Notes: generated by a model from the letters alone, not told the origin. Shown: positions 17,626 through 27,102, counted from the stretch's first letter. The stretch: 64,000 bases of DNA from Flavobacterium sp. UBA7680 (GCF_002482975.1 NZ_DLHA01000032.1:452304-516303); one strand, 5' to 3'. Program-made: numbers and translations.

Positions 17626-18962
17626 AAAATATACTTTATGTATTGCTGATTTTATCTTGCATTCTTTTTAATTCCTGCAAAGCAAAATTAAAATACGATC
17701 CATATCCTGATACTCCATATACTAGATTTATAGAAGGTACTAATAGCGGCGTAATGGTTACAGAAACCAAACAAATTCTTATTCCTGCAAAGTATGGCTG
17801 GATAGATCGACGTTTGACAGATGATGTATATTCGCCAACATCTAAGCAGATTTTTTATGTTGGATCTTACAGGGAAGATACTCTTTCCATGTATGTTAAA
17901 AGCTTTCTGTTTAATGTAAATGGTAAACTGCTATATACATTTGATGAAGGCGAGGATGTAAAATCACTTTTTTACCACAATAAACAGCTTTATCTTATAA
18001 CCAAAAAACAACTTTGGGGCGAGGAAACAATACCAGATCGAATCAATATCATAAATTACGATGACAAATTATTTCGTTTAGATGCAAATAAAAATAATGC
18101 AGCTCAACTTTGTGCATATCCTTCCATAAAGCATCTTGGCAAAAACATGATTTATCTTAATCCCAACAATCAGTTTGGGTATTTTGACCTCAATACTGAT
18201 AAAAAAATTCTATTTGAAAAGCATTCGAGAGACTCTCAAAGATACTTGTATGTAAAAGATAAAAATGAATTGTGGACTCAGATAAACAAATCAGAAACCG
18301 AAAAATCAAATGAATATTATGATACCGTTATTGACAGTACATTAAGCGTAAAACCTAATCCTGCCAAAAATGTTGTATGGGGTTCTGCAAAATACTATTT
18401 TTCGCAAACTGAAAAAGGAATTCAAATTGTTGATTTTGATGGAACAGTTTCTCCTTTTGCCTATCCTTTTCTTGAACCTGTAAAAAACAGGGTTGCTTTT
18501 TATATGAATACTTTTGGCAGAGAAGCAATTACAGATAAACTCTTTGCTTTTTCACCTCATAAAGAGGGAGATATAATAGGTATTATAGATCAAAGCGGAA
18601 AAATTATCCTGCCTGCGGAATTTGACCAAATATCGATGAAGGAAATAATTCCTAATACACAACCAAGCGATGAGTTTCTTCGTTTTCTCAACGATAATAA
18701 ATTATTGGGTTTTTACTATTTTGCCATTAAAAATGAGGGTAATTATAATGTATATGCAATATACAACCAAGAGGGCACCGAAATTATTAGGTTAAAAGAA
18801 GATAAAAACAATAATTGCTCCTGTGGGTTTGATTTTATGGAAAAAAACCGATTACAAATTAAGTTTTATTGCAGCAATGACACTAAAACATTTGATTTAC
18901 TAACAAAAGAATTAATCTTTACGGAGAAAAAAGATAGTTTTTTTGAGATGCTAAGGTACTAA
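17622..18962 (+). CDS. Lipoprotein with WG-repeat-like segments
   Basis: The start used is MKNILYVLLILSCILFNSCK, giving 446 residues and a lipobox (LFNSC). An upstream in-frame start at 17553 would bury this signal inside the protein. The segments QILIPAKYGWIDRR and IGIIDQSGKIILPAEFDQIS resemble WG (KWG Leptospira-type) repeats, which form propeller-like surfaces. The function is unknown. It is coupled to the preceding secreted protein through an ATGA overlap. Confidence 0.7.
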   Translation: MKNILYVLLILSCILFNSCKAKLKYDPYPDTPYTRFIEGTNSGVMVTETKQILIPAKYGWIDRRLTDDVYSPTSKQIFYVGSYREDTLSMYVKSFLFNVNGKLLYTFDEGEDVKSLFYHNKQLYLITKKQLWGEETIPDRINIINYDDKLFRLDANKNNAAQLCAYPSIKHLGKNMIYLNPNNQFGYFDLNTDKKILFEKHSRDSQRYLYVKDKNELWTQINKSETEKSNEYYDTVIDSTLSVKPNPAKNVVWGSAKYYFSQTEKGIQIVDFDGTVSPFAYPFLEPVKNRVAFYMNTFGREAITDKLFAFSPHKEGDIIGIIDQSGKIILPAEFDQISMKEIIPNTQPSDEFLRFLNDNKLLGFYYFAIKNEGNYNVYAIYNQEGTEIIRLKEDKNNNCSCGFDFMEKNRLQIKFYCSNDTKTFDLLTKELIFTEKKDSFFEMLRY

Positions 18963-18981
18963 GATTCTGAGATACTAAGGT
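18945..18981. repeat. GATGCTAAGATTCTGAG-type repeat
   Basis: Copies of GAGATGCTAAGG, TACTAAGATTCTGAG and ATACTAAGG span the stop codon of the preceding lipoprotein gene, so part of the repeat is translated as its C-terminal EMLRY. Confidence 0.7.
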
Positions 18982-19008
18982 TTTTAAAACCTATATATTA
19001 AAGCAAAA

Positions 19009-19034
19009 AAAACCTCGCCAGTTGACGAGGTTTT
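19009..19034. terminator. Bidirectional terminator
   Basis: Arms AAAACCTCG and CGAGGTTTT enclose an 8-base loop, with an A-run before and T-run after. It lies between the convergent lipoprotein gene and the histone-like gene. Confidence 0.85.
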
Positions 19035-19041
19035 AGTTGTA

Positions 19042-19218
19042 TTATTTTTTTGATTCTTCGATAGAAACTTTTCTGAACTCTTTTAAAAGTTTTTCGATTT
19101 CTAAAGTAGCTTTACGTGCTCTTGGTCCTGCAGCTTTGATACCTTTTTCAGTTAAAGATTCAGCTTCTGCTTTGAATGTGTCAATTTCGGCGTTGATTTT
19201 TACTAATAGATCTTTCAT
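19042..19218 (-). CDS. Histone H1-like small basic protein
   Basis: A 58-residue protein starting MKDLLVKINAEIDTF, rich in Lys, Ala and Glu, with segments KGIKAAGPRARKATLEIEKL and EFRKVSIEESKK. This is the histone H1-like (Hc1-type) family common in Bacteroidota, thought to bind DNA. The frame is open nine codons further up, but the visible promoter at 19243-19273 and family length support this start. It ends in a strong terminator and is monocistronic. Confidence 0.8.
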   Translation of the reverse strand: MKDLLVKINAEIDTFKAEAESLTEKGIKAAGPRARKATLEIEKLLKEFRKVSIEESKK

Positions 19219-19242
19219 GCTTATAATTATTAAATTAAGGCG

Positions 19243-19273
19243 CAAAAATAGAAGTTTGATTGATAGTTACAAC
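19243..19273 (-). promoter_or_regulatory. Promoter of the histone-like gene
   Basis: On the minus strand GTTG (19270-19273) is followed by a 19-base spacer and TATTTTTG (19243-19250), a good Bacteroidota promoter, 25 bases before the ATG. Confidence 0.7.
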
Positions 19274-19608
19274 ATATTTGCTGTTAAAATTATCATTGTT
19301 TTTTACTCTTTAAATTAACCTAAAATTTACGAATCACATTTTGCTAAATCTTCTTTTTGCAATAAACTATTAATCAGACAATTATTATCAAAACAAAATT
19401 TCAAAACTTATTTAGACGTGTTTTAAAATAGGTTTATAAAAATTTAAAACAATTTTAAAGTATAAGATTTTCGCTTAAAATTTTATTTCACCACTGAGAA
19501 TGTGTGGAATTTTTCCCCAATTGATTGTCTATTTACAGGCAGAACTTCAAAATACGAGTCAAATATTAAGATTTTGTTATTATCTCTCTTAAATGAATAA
19601 TACCAAAC
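19274..19608. other. AT-rich gap without recognised content
   Basis: No open reading frame with coding character, palindrome or repeat of the families listed here was found between the histone-like promoter and the DUF4861 gene. Confidence 0.5.
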
Positions 19609-20904
19609 TTATTTTACACTTACCTTAATTTTAGCCGAAAGCTGCTTTGCCAAATTGGTTACATAATTGGTGAAGTAAACAGAATCCTTAAAGTTTGTAT
19701 CTGCGCTTAATTCCCATCCCGCTATCGGATAATAACTTATTTTCTCGTTGTTTTTTGTTTTTAGTTTTATAAGATAAGAATCTGTCAGCTGTCCTGTTTT
19801 TGTTGCTTCCATATATCCTTTATAAACATTTTTCGGAACAATAACTGCGGTTCCTAAAATCCACTGACGTTCGTAAGTCAATTTATCATGTTGAATAAAA
19901 CACACGAAATCTCCAGCTTCAATTACCTGCAGCGGGTTTTGATTGTTTAGGTTAGAAAGTGTTACCAACAGCATTTCGTTTCCTTTTAAACCATTCAGCG
20001 AAACTGTATTTTTGTAGCCATACATTCCCGGCCAGATTGAAGTTGTTTCCTGTGCCTGATATTTATTTCCTGAAGCTTCCCAATTTTGATACGTATAACT
20101 TAAAACGGAATTAACCGGACCTTCACTAACGATTTTAAAAGTCGTTTTTTCAATTGTATTTAAAGTGTCTGCAGCCAGAATTCCGAGTCTGTTGATTTTA
20201 TCTCCATTAGTCAATAAGGCAAAACCTCCTAAACCAGCCGAATTTCCAACAGGAAAAATATCTCTTCCCCAATCGTACATGACGTGGTAATTGTCTTCAA
20301 CGGCACCTTTGCTGTTAATTCCAACATCTTCGGGCGTTATTCCCGGCAATTTTTTACCAAATACATCCTTTGAGTTTCTTCCATCTAAATAATGTCTGAA
20401 ACCTACTTTATCATTTTCCCAAGTTGGCCCGTCAGTCTGATATTTTTGATACCCTAATTTTTTATGCACCTGGTCTGCCATTAAAACTTCTTGTGTATCA
20501 GGGTGAACAGGAAGGTTCTTTCCTTCTCTTTTTCCAAATCTAACACTTGTTTTTATTGGATATTTAGGATCTTTCTGCGACCAATTCAGCAGTATTGTTT
20601 TTTCTTCATTTGGAGAAAAATCGGTTACAAAAAAAAGTTCATCCCATTTTCCGTCACCGTCTAAGTCATTAACCTGTGCGGGAATGGTATCATTTTTAAA
20701 AAGTAATACGGGATAAGCTCCTAAATCTTTATTTATGGTAAGCTGATTTCTATTTACAGCAATAGCTTTTTGAAATAATTCGATATTAGAGGTGTTTTTT
20801 AAAACAATCTTATTTTCTTTCGAAAGTTTTTGCTGTGCCTGGCACGACGCAAAAATTAGTACAGAGAATGCTGTTGATGTGTAAAGTTTGATGGTACTTT
20901 TCAT
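19609..20904 (-). CDS. DUF4861 lipoprotein
   Basis: 431 residues from the start MKSTIKLYTSTAFSVLIFAS, followed by a lipobox Cys. The upstream open frame reaches 21087 but would run into the end of the next gene. The conserved core WENDKVGFRHYLDGRNSKDV, FGKKLPGI and MYDWGRDIF matches the DUF4861 protein at 31748 (WENNRIGYRLYLDWRNAIDI, SDWGADI). DUF4861 proteins are typical of pectin/rhamnogalacturonan loci, but to my knowledge their activity is not established. This copy lies outside the pectin operon, beyond its terminator. Confidence 0.82.
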   Translation of the reverse strand: MKSTIKLYTSTAFSVLIFASCQAQQKLSKENKIVLKNTSNIELFQKAIAVNRNQLTINKDLGAYPVLLFKNDTIPAQVNDLDGDGKWDELFFVTDFSPNEEKTILLNWSQKDPKYPIKTSVRFGKREGKNLPVHPDTQEVLMADQVHKKLGYQKYQTDGPTWENDKVGFRHYLDGRNSKDVFGKKLPGITPEDVGINSKGAVEDNYHVMYDWGRDIFPVGNSAGLGGFALLTNGDKINRLGILAADTLNTIEKTTFKIVSEGPVNSVLSYTYQNWEASGNKYQAQETTSIWPGMYGYKNTVSLNGLKGNEMLLVTLSNLNNQNPLQVIEAGDFVCFIQHDKLTYERQWILGTAVIVPKNVYKGYMEATKTGQLTDSYLIKLKTKNNEKISYYPIAGWELSADTNFKDSVYFTNYVTNLAKQLSAKIKVSVK

Positions 20905-21043
20905 TCTTTTTATTTTAAACCAATTTAAGTATTTAAATGAAATTAAGTATAATTCCACTCTAAATTTACAGCACAAAAACATTTTCTGTATCCTGCGCTT
21001 CCCTGTTTGGTTTAAATAAAATAGGAAAAGTATTTTGGCAGTT

Positions 21044-21859
21044 TTAAAACTGTGCCATAAAAAACAAAGCTTTTTGAAGGCTGTCAAGCTGAGTTTGATT
21101 AACCGTTGAATTCGAAAATTTAATTTCCGGTATTTTTGAGATAAAATCTGAAGTGTCTTTAAAATAAGATTTTAATTCTTTTAAAAGTTCGTTTCTCGAT
21201 TTTGATGCATCAACAAGTTTTAGGTTTTTAATTTCATTAAAATAAAGCAGACTATTGTGCAAATGCTTATTGAAAAAGCAAACCATCACATTGGTTCCTT
21301 TTTTCTCTAATTTTAAAAAATCTATTAATTCTGATTTGTCGTATACAACAAATATAGAGCGTTCAAAATCTTTTGGTTTACTTCCGTTTTCTAACAAAAA
21401 AGAATCTTCAGAAAATTCAAACTCTTCTTTAAATTTTCTTTTAAACATTTTTAAAAAAACGCCCTGATTATCTTCAATTCCAGTACCTTCAGCAAGACCA
21501 ACTTTTCCATCTTTTCCTGTTCCAGAACCAGCTTCACCAGAAACTGCTAATCTATTCCATTTGTCGACAAGCCAGAAGTAGTAACCTGGTGTAACATCTC
21601 CAGTTGTTTTTGTATTAAAAACTAACAAACTATTAGTCGGTTTACCCACAATTGGCGCATAAACCTTTGTACTTGTCAGTTCAACCCTAGGTATCAATAT
21701 ACCTTTGGTACTTTTACCATATCTATCTGCTTCAGGAAGATCCACAGTCGTGATCTCTAATTGAGCTGATGAATTTGGCGTTTTAGTTCCAATACCAACC
21801 TGCGAACGGGCCGAAAAGGTAGCCAAAACAACAAATAAAGGGAGTAATCTATTTTTCAT
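21044..21859 (-). CDS. Secreted surface protein, unknown function
   Basis: 271 residues with a signal peptide (MKNRLLPLFVVLATFSARSQ). The N-terminal VGIGTKTPNSSAQLEI and the later NSLLVFNTKTTGDVTPGYYF are typical of flavobacterial outer-surface or cell-wall-anchored proteins that begin with VGIGTxTPxxSA. The C-terminal half (about 150-271) is a charged, possibly alpha/beta domain that I do not recognise. It precedes the DUF4861 gene on the same strand with a 139-base gap. Confidence 0.6.
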   Translation of the reverse strand: MKNRLLPLFVVLATFSARSQVGIGTKTPNSSAQLEITTVDLPEADRYGKSTKGILIPRVELTSTKVYAPIVGKPTNSLLVFNTKTTGDVTPGYYFWLVDKWNRLAVSGEAGSGTGKDGKVGLAEGTGIEDNQGVFLKMFKRKFKEEFEFSEDSFLLENGSKPKDFERSIFVVYDKSELIDFLKLEKKGTNVMVCFFNKHLHNSLLYFNEIKNLKLVDASKSRNELLKELKSYFKDTSDFISKIPEIKFSNSTVNQTQLDSLQKALFFMAQF

Positions 21860-22241
21860 AACCTTTTAATTATTATGTGTTTAATTATTTTCTTAAGTCT
21901 TTAAAATTCAAACATCTAGATTTGAAGGTGCAAAGTTCTTCTGAAAATGAATTTATTTTTGCCTGTAAAAGTTTTTAAACTTATAGATTAAGGTATATAT
22001 GAAAATAGAGCGTATTTTATAGGGAAGAATTCCTATATTGCAAAGGGCAAATAGTAGAAATGGCGCGAAGCAAAAACAAACTAAGTACTTAACAAACAGA
22101 TAATTGATACATAAAATTACAAAAAAAAGAGAGAAAACTTACATTTTCTCTCTTGCTGGTATTCTACTCTGTATGCTTACCCTAAATGAGCAAGTTTTTA
22201 CCTAAATAATGGTATGTTTTTTTTGTGAATGGTAAATTGTA
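21860..22241. other. Gap with terminator of the pectin operon
   Basis: It contains the terminator at 22120-22153; the rest (21860-22119) is AT-rich and presumably holds the promoter of the secreted-protein gene at 21859. No gene was recognised. Confidence 0.5.
22120..22153 (-). terminator. Terminator after the rhamnogalacturonan acetylesterase
   Basis: Read on the minus strand, AGAGAGAAAA and TTTTCTCTCT arms with a 6-base loop are followed by a run of eight T. This is the first clear terminator downstream of the pectin gene string. Confidence 0.85.
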
Positions 22242-22982
22242 CTACCTGATTTCTTTTTTGAGGTTTTCTAAAGATTTGTCCTCTAAAACTTTAATTTGAT
22301 TTACTACTATTTGAGCAATTGTTTTGGCTCCCAATAAAGAAAGATGCGTATCATCTGCCTTATCTTTATCATAATAGACATTTTCTCCTGCTTTGAAATG
22401 CAGGTGTAATTGCTTCGATTTTTCCGGGCCGTAAGATTGTTCTAGTTTTTCTGTAAAATATTCTAAATCGATAAAAAGTACTTTATATTCCTTTGCCACT
22501 AAGCGGGTTTCTAAAGGATAATCGCCGTGGGTAGGAACTAATACTCCTTTTTCATTAAAGTTACGTCTCGCAATTGAAGTTAACAAAACCGGTATTGCTC
22601 CTTTTTCCCTGCTTTCTTTTACAAAACGTATTAAGTTATATCTATAGGCTGTATGCGGGTTTGTATAACGGGTAGAATCTTCGATTTTTTCATCGTTATG
22701 TCCGAATTGTATAAAGACATAATCCCCTTTCTTTAGTTTTCTATAAATTGAATCCCAGCGTTTTTCGTTGATGAAACTTTTTGTGCTTCTTCCGTTTACA
22801 GCTTTGTTTACCACTACTATATCGTCTTTAAAAAAAGGCTGTAAAACCTGTGCCCAGCCATGCTCCGGGTTTCGTTCAGGGTCTTTTTTATTTGCCATTG
22901 TTGAATCGCCTATAGTATATAAGGTTGTTTTTTGTGCAAAACAAACCGAGGAGATTAGTAATAAGATTATGATGTGTTTCAT
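22242..22982 (-). CDS. Rhamnogalacturonan acetylesterase, SGNH hydrolase (CE12-like)
   Basis: A secreted 246-residue esterase (signal peptide MKHIIILLLISSVCFAQ). All SGNH blocks are visible: IGDSTMANK with nucleophile Ser27, NKAVNGRSTKSF (Gly block), QFGHNDEK (GxND), and DDTHLSLLG with the D210/H213 pair. It removes acetyl groups from rhamnogalacturonan so that lyases and hydrolases can act. It is the last gene of the pectin string before a terminator. Confidence 0.87.
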   Translation of the reverse strand: MKHIIILLLISSVCFAQKTTLYTIGDSTMANKKDPERNPEHGWAQVLQPFFKDDIVVVNKAVNGRSTKSFINEKRWDSIYRKLKKGDYVFIQFGHNDEKIEDSTRYTNPHTAYRYNLIRFVKESREKGAIPVLLTSIARRNFNEKGVLVPTHGDYPLETRLVAKEYKVLFIDLEYFTEKLEQSYGPEKSKQLHLHFKAGENVYYDKDKADDTHLSLLGAKTIAQIVVNQIKVLEDKSLENLKKEIR

Positions 22983-23030
22983 TTTAGATTTTAGATTTTA
23001 GATTTTGAAATGCGGAGTTACTTGCGTTCC

Positions 23031-23100
23031 TTCGACTTCGCTCAGGATGACAAGCATAGTGCTTTTATTTATATCGAATGTCAGTCTGAGCGAAGTCGAA
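23031..23100. repeat. Inverted repeat, TTCGACTTCGCTCAG family
   Basis: Arms TTCGACTTCGCTCAG (23031-23045) and CTGAGCGAAGTCGAA (23086-23100). A better-preserved copy is at 60352-60429; single arms are at about 28917 and 61520. Confidence 0.85.
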
Positions 23101-23181
23101 AACCTTTTACGGTATGAAAATCCTTCTCCCGAAATCTCGGGATCGCTCTGGAGGACATATCTTTATGGATTCTCTTTGTGT

Positions 23182-23201
23182 AGACGCACTGCTGTGCGTC
23201 T
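23182..23201. repeat. Short palindrome AGACGCAC-TGCT-GTGCGTCT
   Basis: Perfect 8-base arms with a 4-base loop; a second copy with one changed base is at 23309-23328, in the same gap. Confidence 0.8.
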
Positions 23202-23308
23202 CTACGGAAAACCTTTGAACCTTTGAACCTTTGTTACTTTGTTACTTTGTCCCTCAAAAATCAGAAGAACAAAATTAATATTACTCTTTACGCCTATCAC
23301 CTCGAAAT

Positions 23309-23328
23309 AGACGCACTGCTGTGCGCCT
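23309..23328. repeat. Second AGACGCAC palindrome
   Basis: Copy of the palindrome at 23182-23201 with one mismatch in the right arm (GTGCGCCT). Confidence 0.75.
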
Positions 23329-23380
23329 CTACAGAAAAATCTTTGTCCCTTTGAACCTCTGCACCTTTGAACCTAAAAAA

Positions 23381-24730
23381 TTACGGTTTCGAGACTGCCG
23401 TTGGCACTGTCGCTCTTTGTCCTATAAAAACATCTGTCATCAAAACGTTTTCTGCATTTTCGTTGGAAAGGGCATTTTTTGCTTCTTTGATTTCTATATT
23501 TTGTAACGATATGTTTTTGATTTTTTTATCGGGGAAACCCTGAATTACAATTCCGGATTCTGATGCTTTATTACAAGTAATATTCGAGAATGAAATATTG
23601 GATATATCCGATTGAAATCCTTTCCCTTCGCCGTGATAATTGGCCGTTATATAAATACAATCTTCAACCTGATCTAATTGAATATTTCGAACAAAGATAT
23701 TTTTGATAAAACCGCCTCTGTCTGCATTGGTTTTTAGATAAATTCCTCTTTTTAAGTATCCGATGGTTTTGCAGTTTTCTACAAAAACATTTTGAACTCC
23801 GGCCGACATTTCGCTGCCAATTACTATACCGTGAAGTCCTTTAAAATTGCAGTTTCTTATTATTATATTTTCGCTTGGCGTTGCTGTATTAGCTCTTCCT
23901 TCATGATCTCTTCCTGCTTTTATGGCAACGTTATCGTCACCATTATTAAAAGTTACATTTTCGATTAAAACATCTTTGGCATATTCAGGGTCGATTCCGT
24001 CATTATTATGATTTAATGATTTATAGCTGATACCGCGAACGGTAATACTTTGCGATTTTAAAAGATGTAAACACCAAAATGGTGAATTTTCGATTCTCAC
24101 ATTTTCAACCAGGATATTCCTGCAATTCAAAAACTGAATCATCTGTGGACGCAGGAAATAACCTTCGCCAAATTTTCTGTCTTTCAACGGAACATTATTA
24201 TGGTTCATGTCACGGCTTAAATCCTTGCCCGAACCTTCTTTTGCTTTAAAGCTTTTCCACACTTTTCCTCCTTCTCCATCAATTGTTCCCTCTCCTGTTA
24301 TGGCTATATTAGTACATTCGTTGGCGTATATAAGCGGACTGTAATTATACAGCATGGTTCCTTCCCAACTTGTTAAAACCATTGGAAGGTAATCCTGCGG
24401 ATTGTCACTAAATTTGATTTTTGCCCCTTTCTCAATTTTCAGGTTTACATGGCTTACAAAATGAATTGGCCCGTTTATTTTATAAATTCCTTTTGGTACA
24501 ATAATAGTTCCGCCATTATTCTTTTTGCATAATGCCATCGCTTTATCAAAAACAGCTTTATTGTTTGTTATTGAATCTCCTTTTGCTCCTAATTTCAAAA
24601 TATTTACCTGATAAGCAGGAAAAACAGGAAGCTGTATTCTATTGACGATCGAATCGACTTTTGCCTTTGGGAAATCATTGTTCTGGGCAAAAGAGCTGAA
24701 GCTGATTAATAAGAGGATAAGATATTTCAT
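23381..24730 (-). CDS. GH28 family polygalacturonase-type hydrolase
   Basis: A secreted 449-residue right-handed beta-helix protein (signal MKYLILLLISFSSFAQ). GH28 active-site blocks are present: NNDGID (from residue 242), GDDNVAIKAGRD (Asp265/266) and HGIVIGSEMS. The fourth block, normally RIK, reads IYLKT (Y331-L-K333), so the usual Arg is a Tyr. It probably acts on galacturonan or a rhamnogalacturonan oligosaccharide in the periplasm; exo-action is plausible but not shown. The second GH28 at 38597 keeps RIK, so the two likely differ in substrate or mode. Confidence 0.87.
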   Translation of the reverse strand: MKYLILLLISFSSFAQNNDFPKAKVDSIVNRIQLPVFPAYQVNILKLGAKGDSITNNKAVFDKAMALCKKNNGGTIIVPKGIYKINGPIHFVSHVNLKIEKGAKIKFSDNPQDYLPMVLTSWEGTMLYNYSPLIYANECTNIAITGEGTIDGEGGKVWKSFKAKEGSGKDLSRDMNHNNVPLKDRKFGEGYFLRPQMIQFLNCRNILVENVRIENSPFWCLHLLKSQSITVRGISYKSLNHNNDGIDPEYAKDVLIENVTFNNGDDNVAIKAGRDHEGRANTATPSENIIIRNCNFKGLHGIVIGSEMSAGVQNVFVENCKTIGYLKRGIYLKTNADRGGFIKNIFVRNIQLDQVEDCIYITANYHGEGKGFQSDISNISFSNITCNKASESGIVIQGFPDKKIKNISLQNIEIKEAKNALSNENAENVLMTDVFIGQRATVPTAVSKP

Positions 24731-24737
24731 TTTTTAT

Positions 24738-24862
24738 AAGGTTCTAAGGTGCTGAGAGGCTAAGTTTCTGAGATACTGAAATACTGAGATACTGAGATGC
24801 TAAGATTCTAAGGAGTCAAACAAAACTTAGAGTCTTAGTATCTTAGAAACTTAGTAACTAAG
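24738..24862. repeat. GATGCTAAGATTCTGAG-type repeat
   Basis: About 120 bases of near-tandem words such as GTTCTAAGGTGCTGAG, GAGATACTGAGATGCTAAG and complementary CTTAGTATCTTAG between the GH28 and PL10-CE8 genes. The two orientations could pair into a long hairpin. Confidence 0.7.
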
Positions 24863-26854
24863 ATACCAAGGTATCGTTGTATCTTTTAGAATATTTTCTA
24901 TTGAATATTGCTCTGCTTCTGATTTTGTAAGCTGATGGGACCATGATACTCTTTTGGCTGGCTGAAATCCTTCTCCGCTGTTATTATATTCTGCATAAAA
25001 GGCGTTTTTTTCTGCATCTGGTTTTGACCAGTTTTCCCAGCCTTCAGGTTTTATATGTTTTCCTAATTCGCAGTTTATATATACAGTTTTGGCATAAATT
25101 CGCCACGGTCTTCCTAAATAAACGGTATTGACAGAAGGTTCAGCCGTTAGTTTACAATTCTTAAAAACAAAGCCGTATGCTGTTCCTTCGGGAGTTGATG
25201 CAGCTGTTATGTACGAACTTTTAATGCTATGAATGACACAGTTTTCAAATAATGCGGTTGAACCTCCAAAAATAAAATCAGTTGTTCCTTCAATATAACA
25301 GTCTTTAAAATATTGTTTAGCATTTTTTCCTGATAAATAAAGGGTATCCTGATTTCCTAAAATAATGCAATTTGAAATTTTAGCCCTATTGCTTACAACT
25401 GACAACGCAATTGCCTGACCTTTATCTCCAGAAGCATTTTGAATGGTTAAATTTGATGCCGAAAAATCGTCTCCTTCTACTAAAAGGGTTGACGTATAAA
25501 AAGTGCTGTTGCGTCCTAAATTGATCTTCGAAAAATTGTCATCAAAAGTAATGATGGTTTTTTCTTTGCTTTCTCCCAATAAAATCAAATTAGTGTTCCA
25601 TTCCGGGATTCTCAGCTTTTCATTATACGTTCCGTTTTTTATAAAAATGGTCACTTTTTCATAAGGAAAAGACGGGCTTGCATAAATGGCATCTTGTATT
25701 TTGGTAAAGTCTCCGGAACCATCCTGAGCAACGGTTAAAGTGTTAGTTTTTTTTTTCTCTGACGCTGTTTCCGAAACTTTTATTCCGTTTTTAACTGCCC
25801 AGGAATCGTATTTTTTTAAAACTTCTTTTGGTTCGTCAGTGTACCACGCATAACCGTTTCTGCGTTCTGCGCCAATTTCATCCAGTGATTTCTTTTTGAT
25901 TCCGTCTCGATCGCTAAAGAAAGGTTCGTTATTGTCCAGCTCCATAAATCTTGCCCAAATTGGTGACGCATTTTGAACCGGAATCATCTTTTTGTCGATA
26001 ATTTTTCCGGCATCATTTAAGACACGTTTCTCTTCCAAATTGGTAATTTTCGTTTTTTCAAACCATGCATTAGCACTTTTTACAGCGGTAATTATTTCTG
26101 GCGAAGGTTTTTGAATTGACATTAAAAGCAAAACAATTTTAGCCGATTCTTTTCCGCTAAGCGAAGGAAGTTCATACGCTCTCGCCTTTGCCGGAAGTAA
26201 AGTAACCTCATCATGCTGCGCGCACCAAGCTGTTAAAACTCCGTTTTGTTTGTATTGTGTTTTAATAATACAGTCAATGCCTTTATCAAAAGCTGTTTTA
26301 GTTTTGGCAACGATTTCTTTTGATGGTTTAATGCTGTAAAAATCAGTTTCTTCAGCCACTTCTTTCATCACATTTAAAATGCGTACCATCGAATCGTCAT
26401 TGTACGTTATATGGGTGTAATATCCTTTTTTTAAGGGATAAAACTGAGGCCAGCCGCCGTTTGCATATTGTGCTTCTAACAAATAATTTAAACCCTTTAA
26501 GAAGGATTCTTTGTAGCGTTCGTCTTTAACCTGTGCATACATTTTAGACATAAAAAGCATTTCCTGAGTCGTTGCTCCATTGTCTGTCGTGGTTTCTTTA
26601 GTAGTTTTCTTTATTTCGAGTAACTCTTTTTTCTGCGAAGAAGTCAGCTCATTCTGCATTTGAATGTTCTTTGGCCAGCCTCCAATATCTCTTTGGTACA
26701 GCAAAACATTTTCGGCTATCTTTTTCGCTTCTTCGGTACCAAACCAGGATGCATCATTTTTACGAATTATATCCGGCCAGTTTTTATTTTGTGCCTTAAC
26801 AGCAAAACTAAAACCAACAATGAAAAACAGTACTATTTTTTTTAGCTGCATCAT
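24851..26854 (-). CDS. Fusion of PL10 pectate lyase and CE8 pectinesterase
   Basis: 667 residues. After a signal peptide, an N-terminal PL10 domain (GGWPKNIQM, NGGWPQFYPLKKGYYTHITY, YNDDSMVRIL) runs to about residue 360. A CE8 domain follows with DGSGDFTKIQDAI, the catalytic GNQDTLYL and TDFIFGGSTALFEN Asp/Gln sites, and LGRPW (Arg). The esterase would demethylate pectin and the lyase cut the product in one secreted protein. I chose MMQLKKIVLFF as start; an ATG eight codons upstream (26878) is possible but would place charged residues before the signal peptide. All CE8 catalytic residues are present. Confidence 0.88.
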   Translation of the reverse strand: MMQLKKIVLFFIVGFSFAVKAQNKNWPDIIRKNDASWFGTEEAKKIAENVLLYQRDIGGWPKNIQMQNELTSSQKKELLEIKKTTKETTTDNGATTQEMLFMSKMYAQVKDERYKESFLKGLNYLLEAQYANGGWPQFYPLKKGYYTHITYNDDSMVRILNVMKEVAEETDFYSIKPSKEIVAKTKTAFDKGIDCIIKTQYKQNGVLTAWCAQHDEVTLLPAKARAYELPSLSGKESAKIVLLLMSIQKPSPEIITAVKSANAWFEKTKITNLEEKRVLNDAGKIIDKKMIPVQNASPIWARFMELDNNEPFFSDRDGIKKKSLDEIGAERRNGYAWYTDEPKEVLKKYDSWAVKNGIKVSETASEKKKTNTLTVAQDGSGDFTKIQDAIYASPSFPYEKVTIFIKNGTYNEKLRIPEWNTNLILLGESKEKTIITFDDNFSKINLGRNSTFYTSTLLVEGDDFSASNLTIQNASGDKGQAIALSVVSNRAKISNCIILGNQDTLYLSGKNAKQYFKDCYIEGTTDFIFGGSTALFENCVIHSIKSSYITAASTPEGTAYGFVFKNCKLTAEPSVNTVYLGRPWRIYAKTVYINCELGKHIKPEGWENWSKPDAEKNAFYAEYNNSGEGFQPAKRVSWSHQLTKSEAEQYSIENILKDTTIPWYLSY

Positions 26855-27102
26855 TTTCTTTTCTTTTGCGATAATCATGTCTAATTCTTTTTTACTTCAA
26901 CAGAATGAAAAATTCAATTTTTACTCAAAAAAAATTAAAATTTTAATATTTTGTAAGAAAAAACCATTTAAAAGCTATTTTAGCTATTAATTTATATTAA
27001 AATGTATTGTGATATTAATTTTTTAAAATCTTTTATTATATCTCATTTATTGAGCGCGTTTTTTCGGTCAAAAAATTATTTTTTATGAATTTGATGCTTT
27101 TT

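Larger units (their letters stand above)
22983..23380. other. Repeat-rich gap between the acetylesterase and GH28
   Basis: A 398-base gap with no gene. It holds the TTCGACTTCGCTCAG inverted repeat (23031-23100), two AGACGCACTGCTGTGCGTCT palindromes (23182-23201, 23309-23328), and several short TTTGAACCTTTG and TTTGTTACTTTG direct repeats (about 23213-23250, 23342-23372). Confidence 0.75.

Noticed and set aside
20905..21087. N-terminal extension of the DUF4861 lipoprotein
   Set aside because: It overlaps the end of the upstream gene and lacks a signal at its start, while the internal Met begins a lipobox signal.
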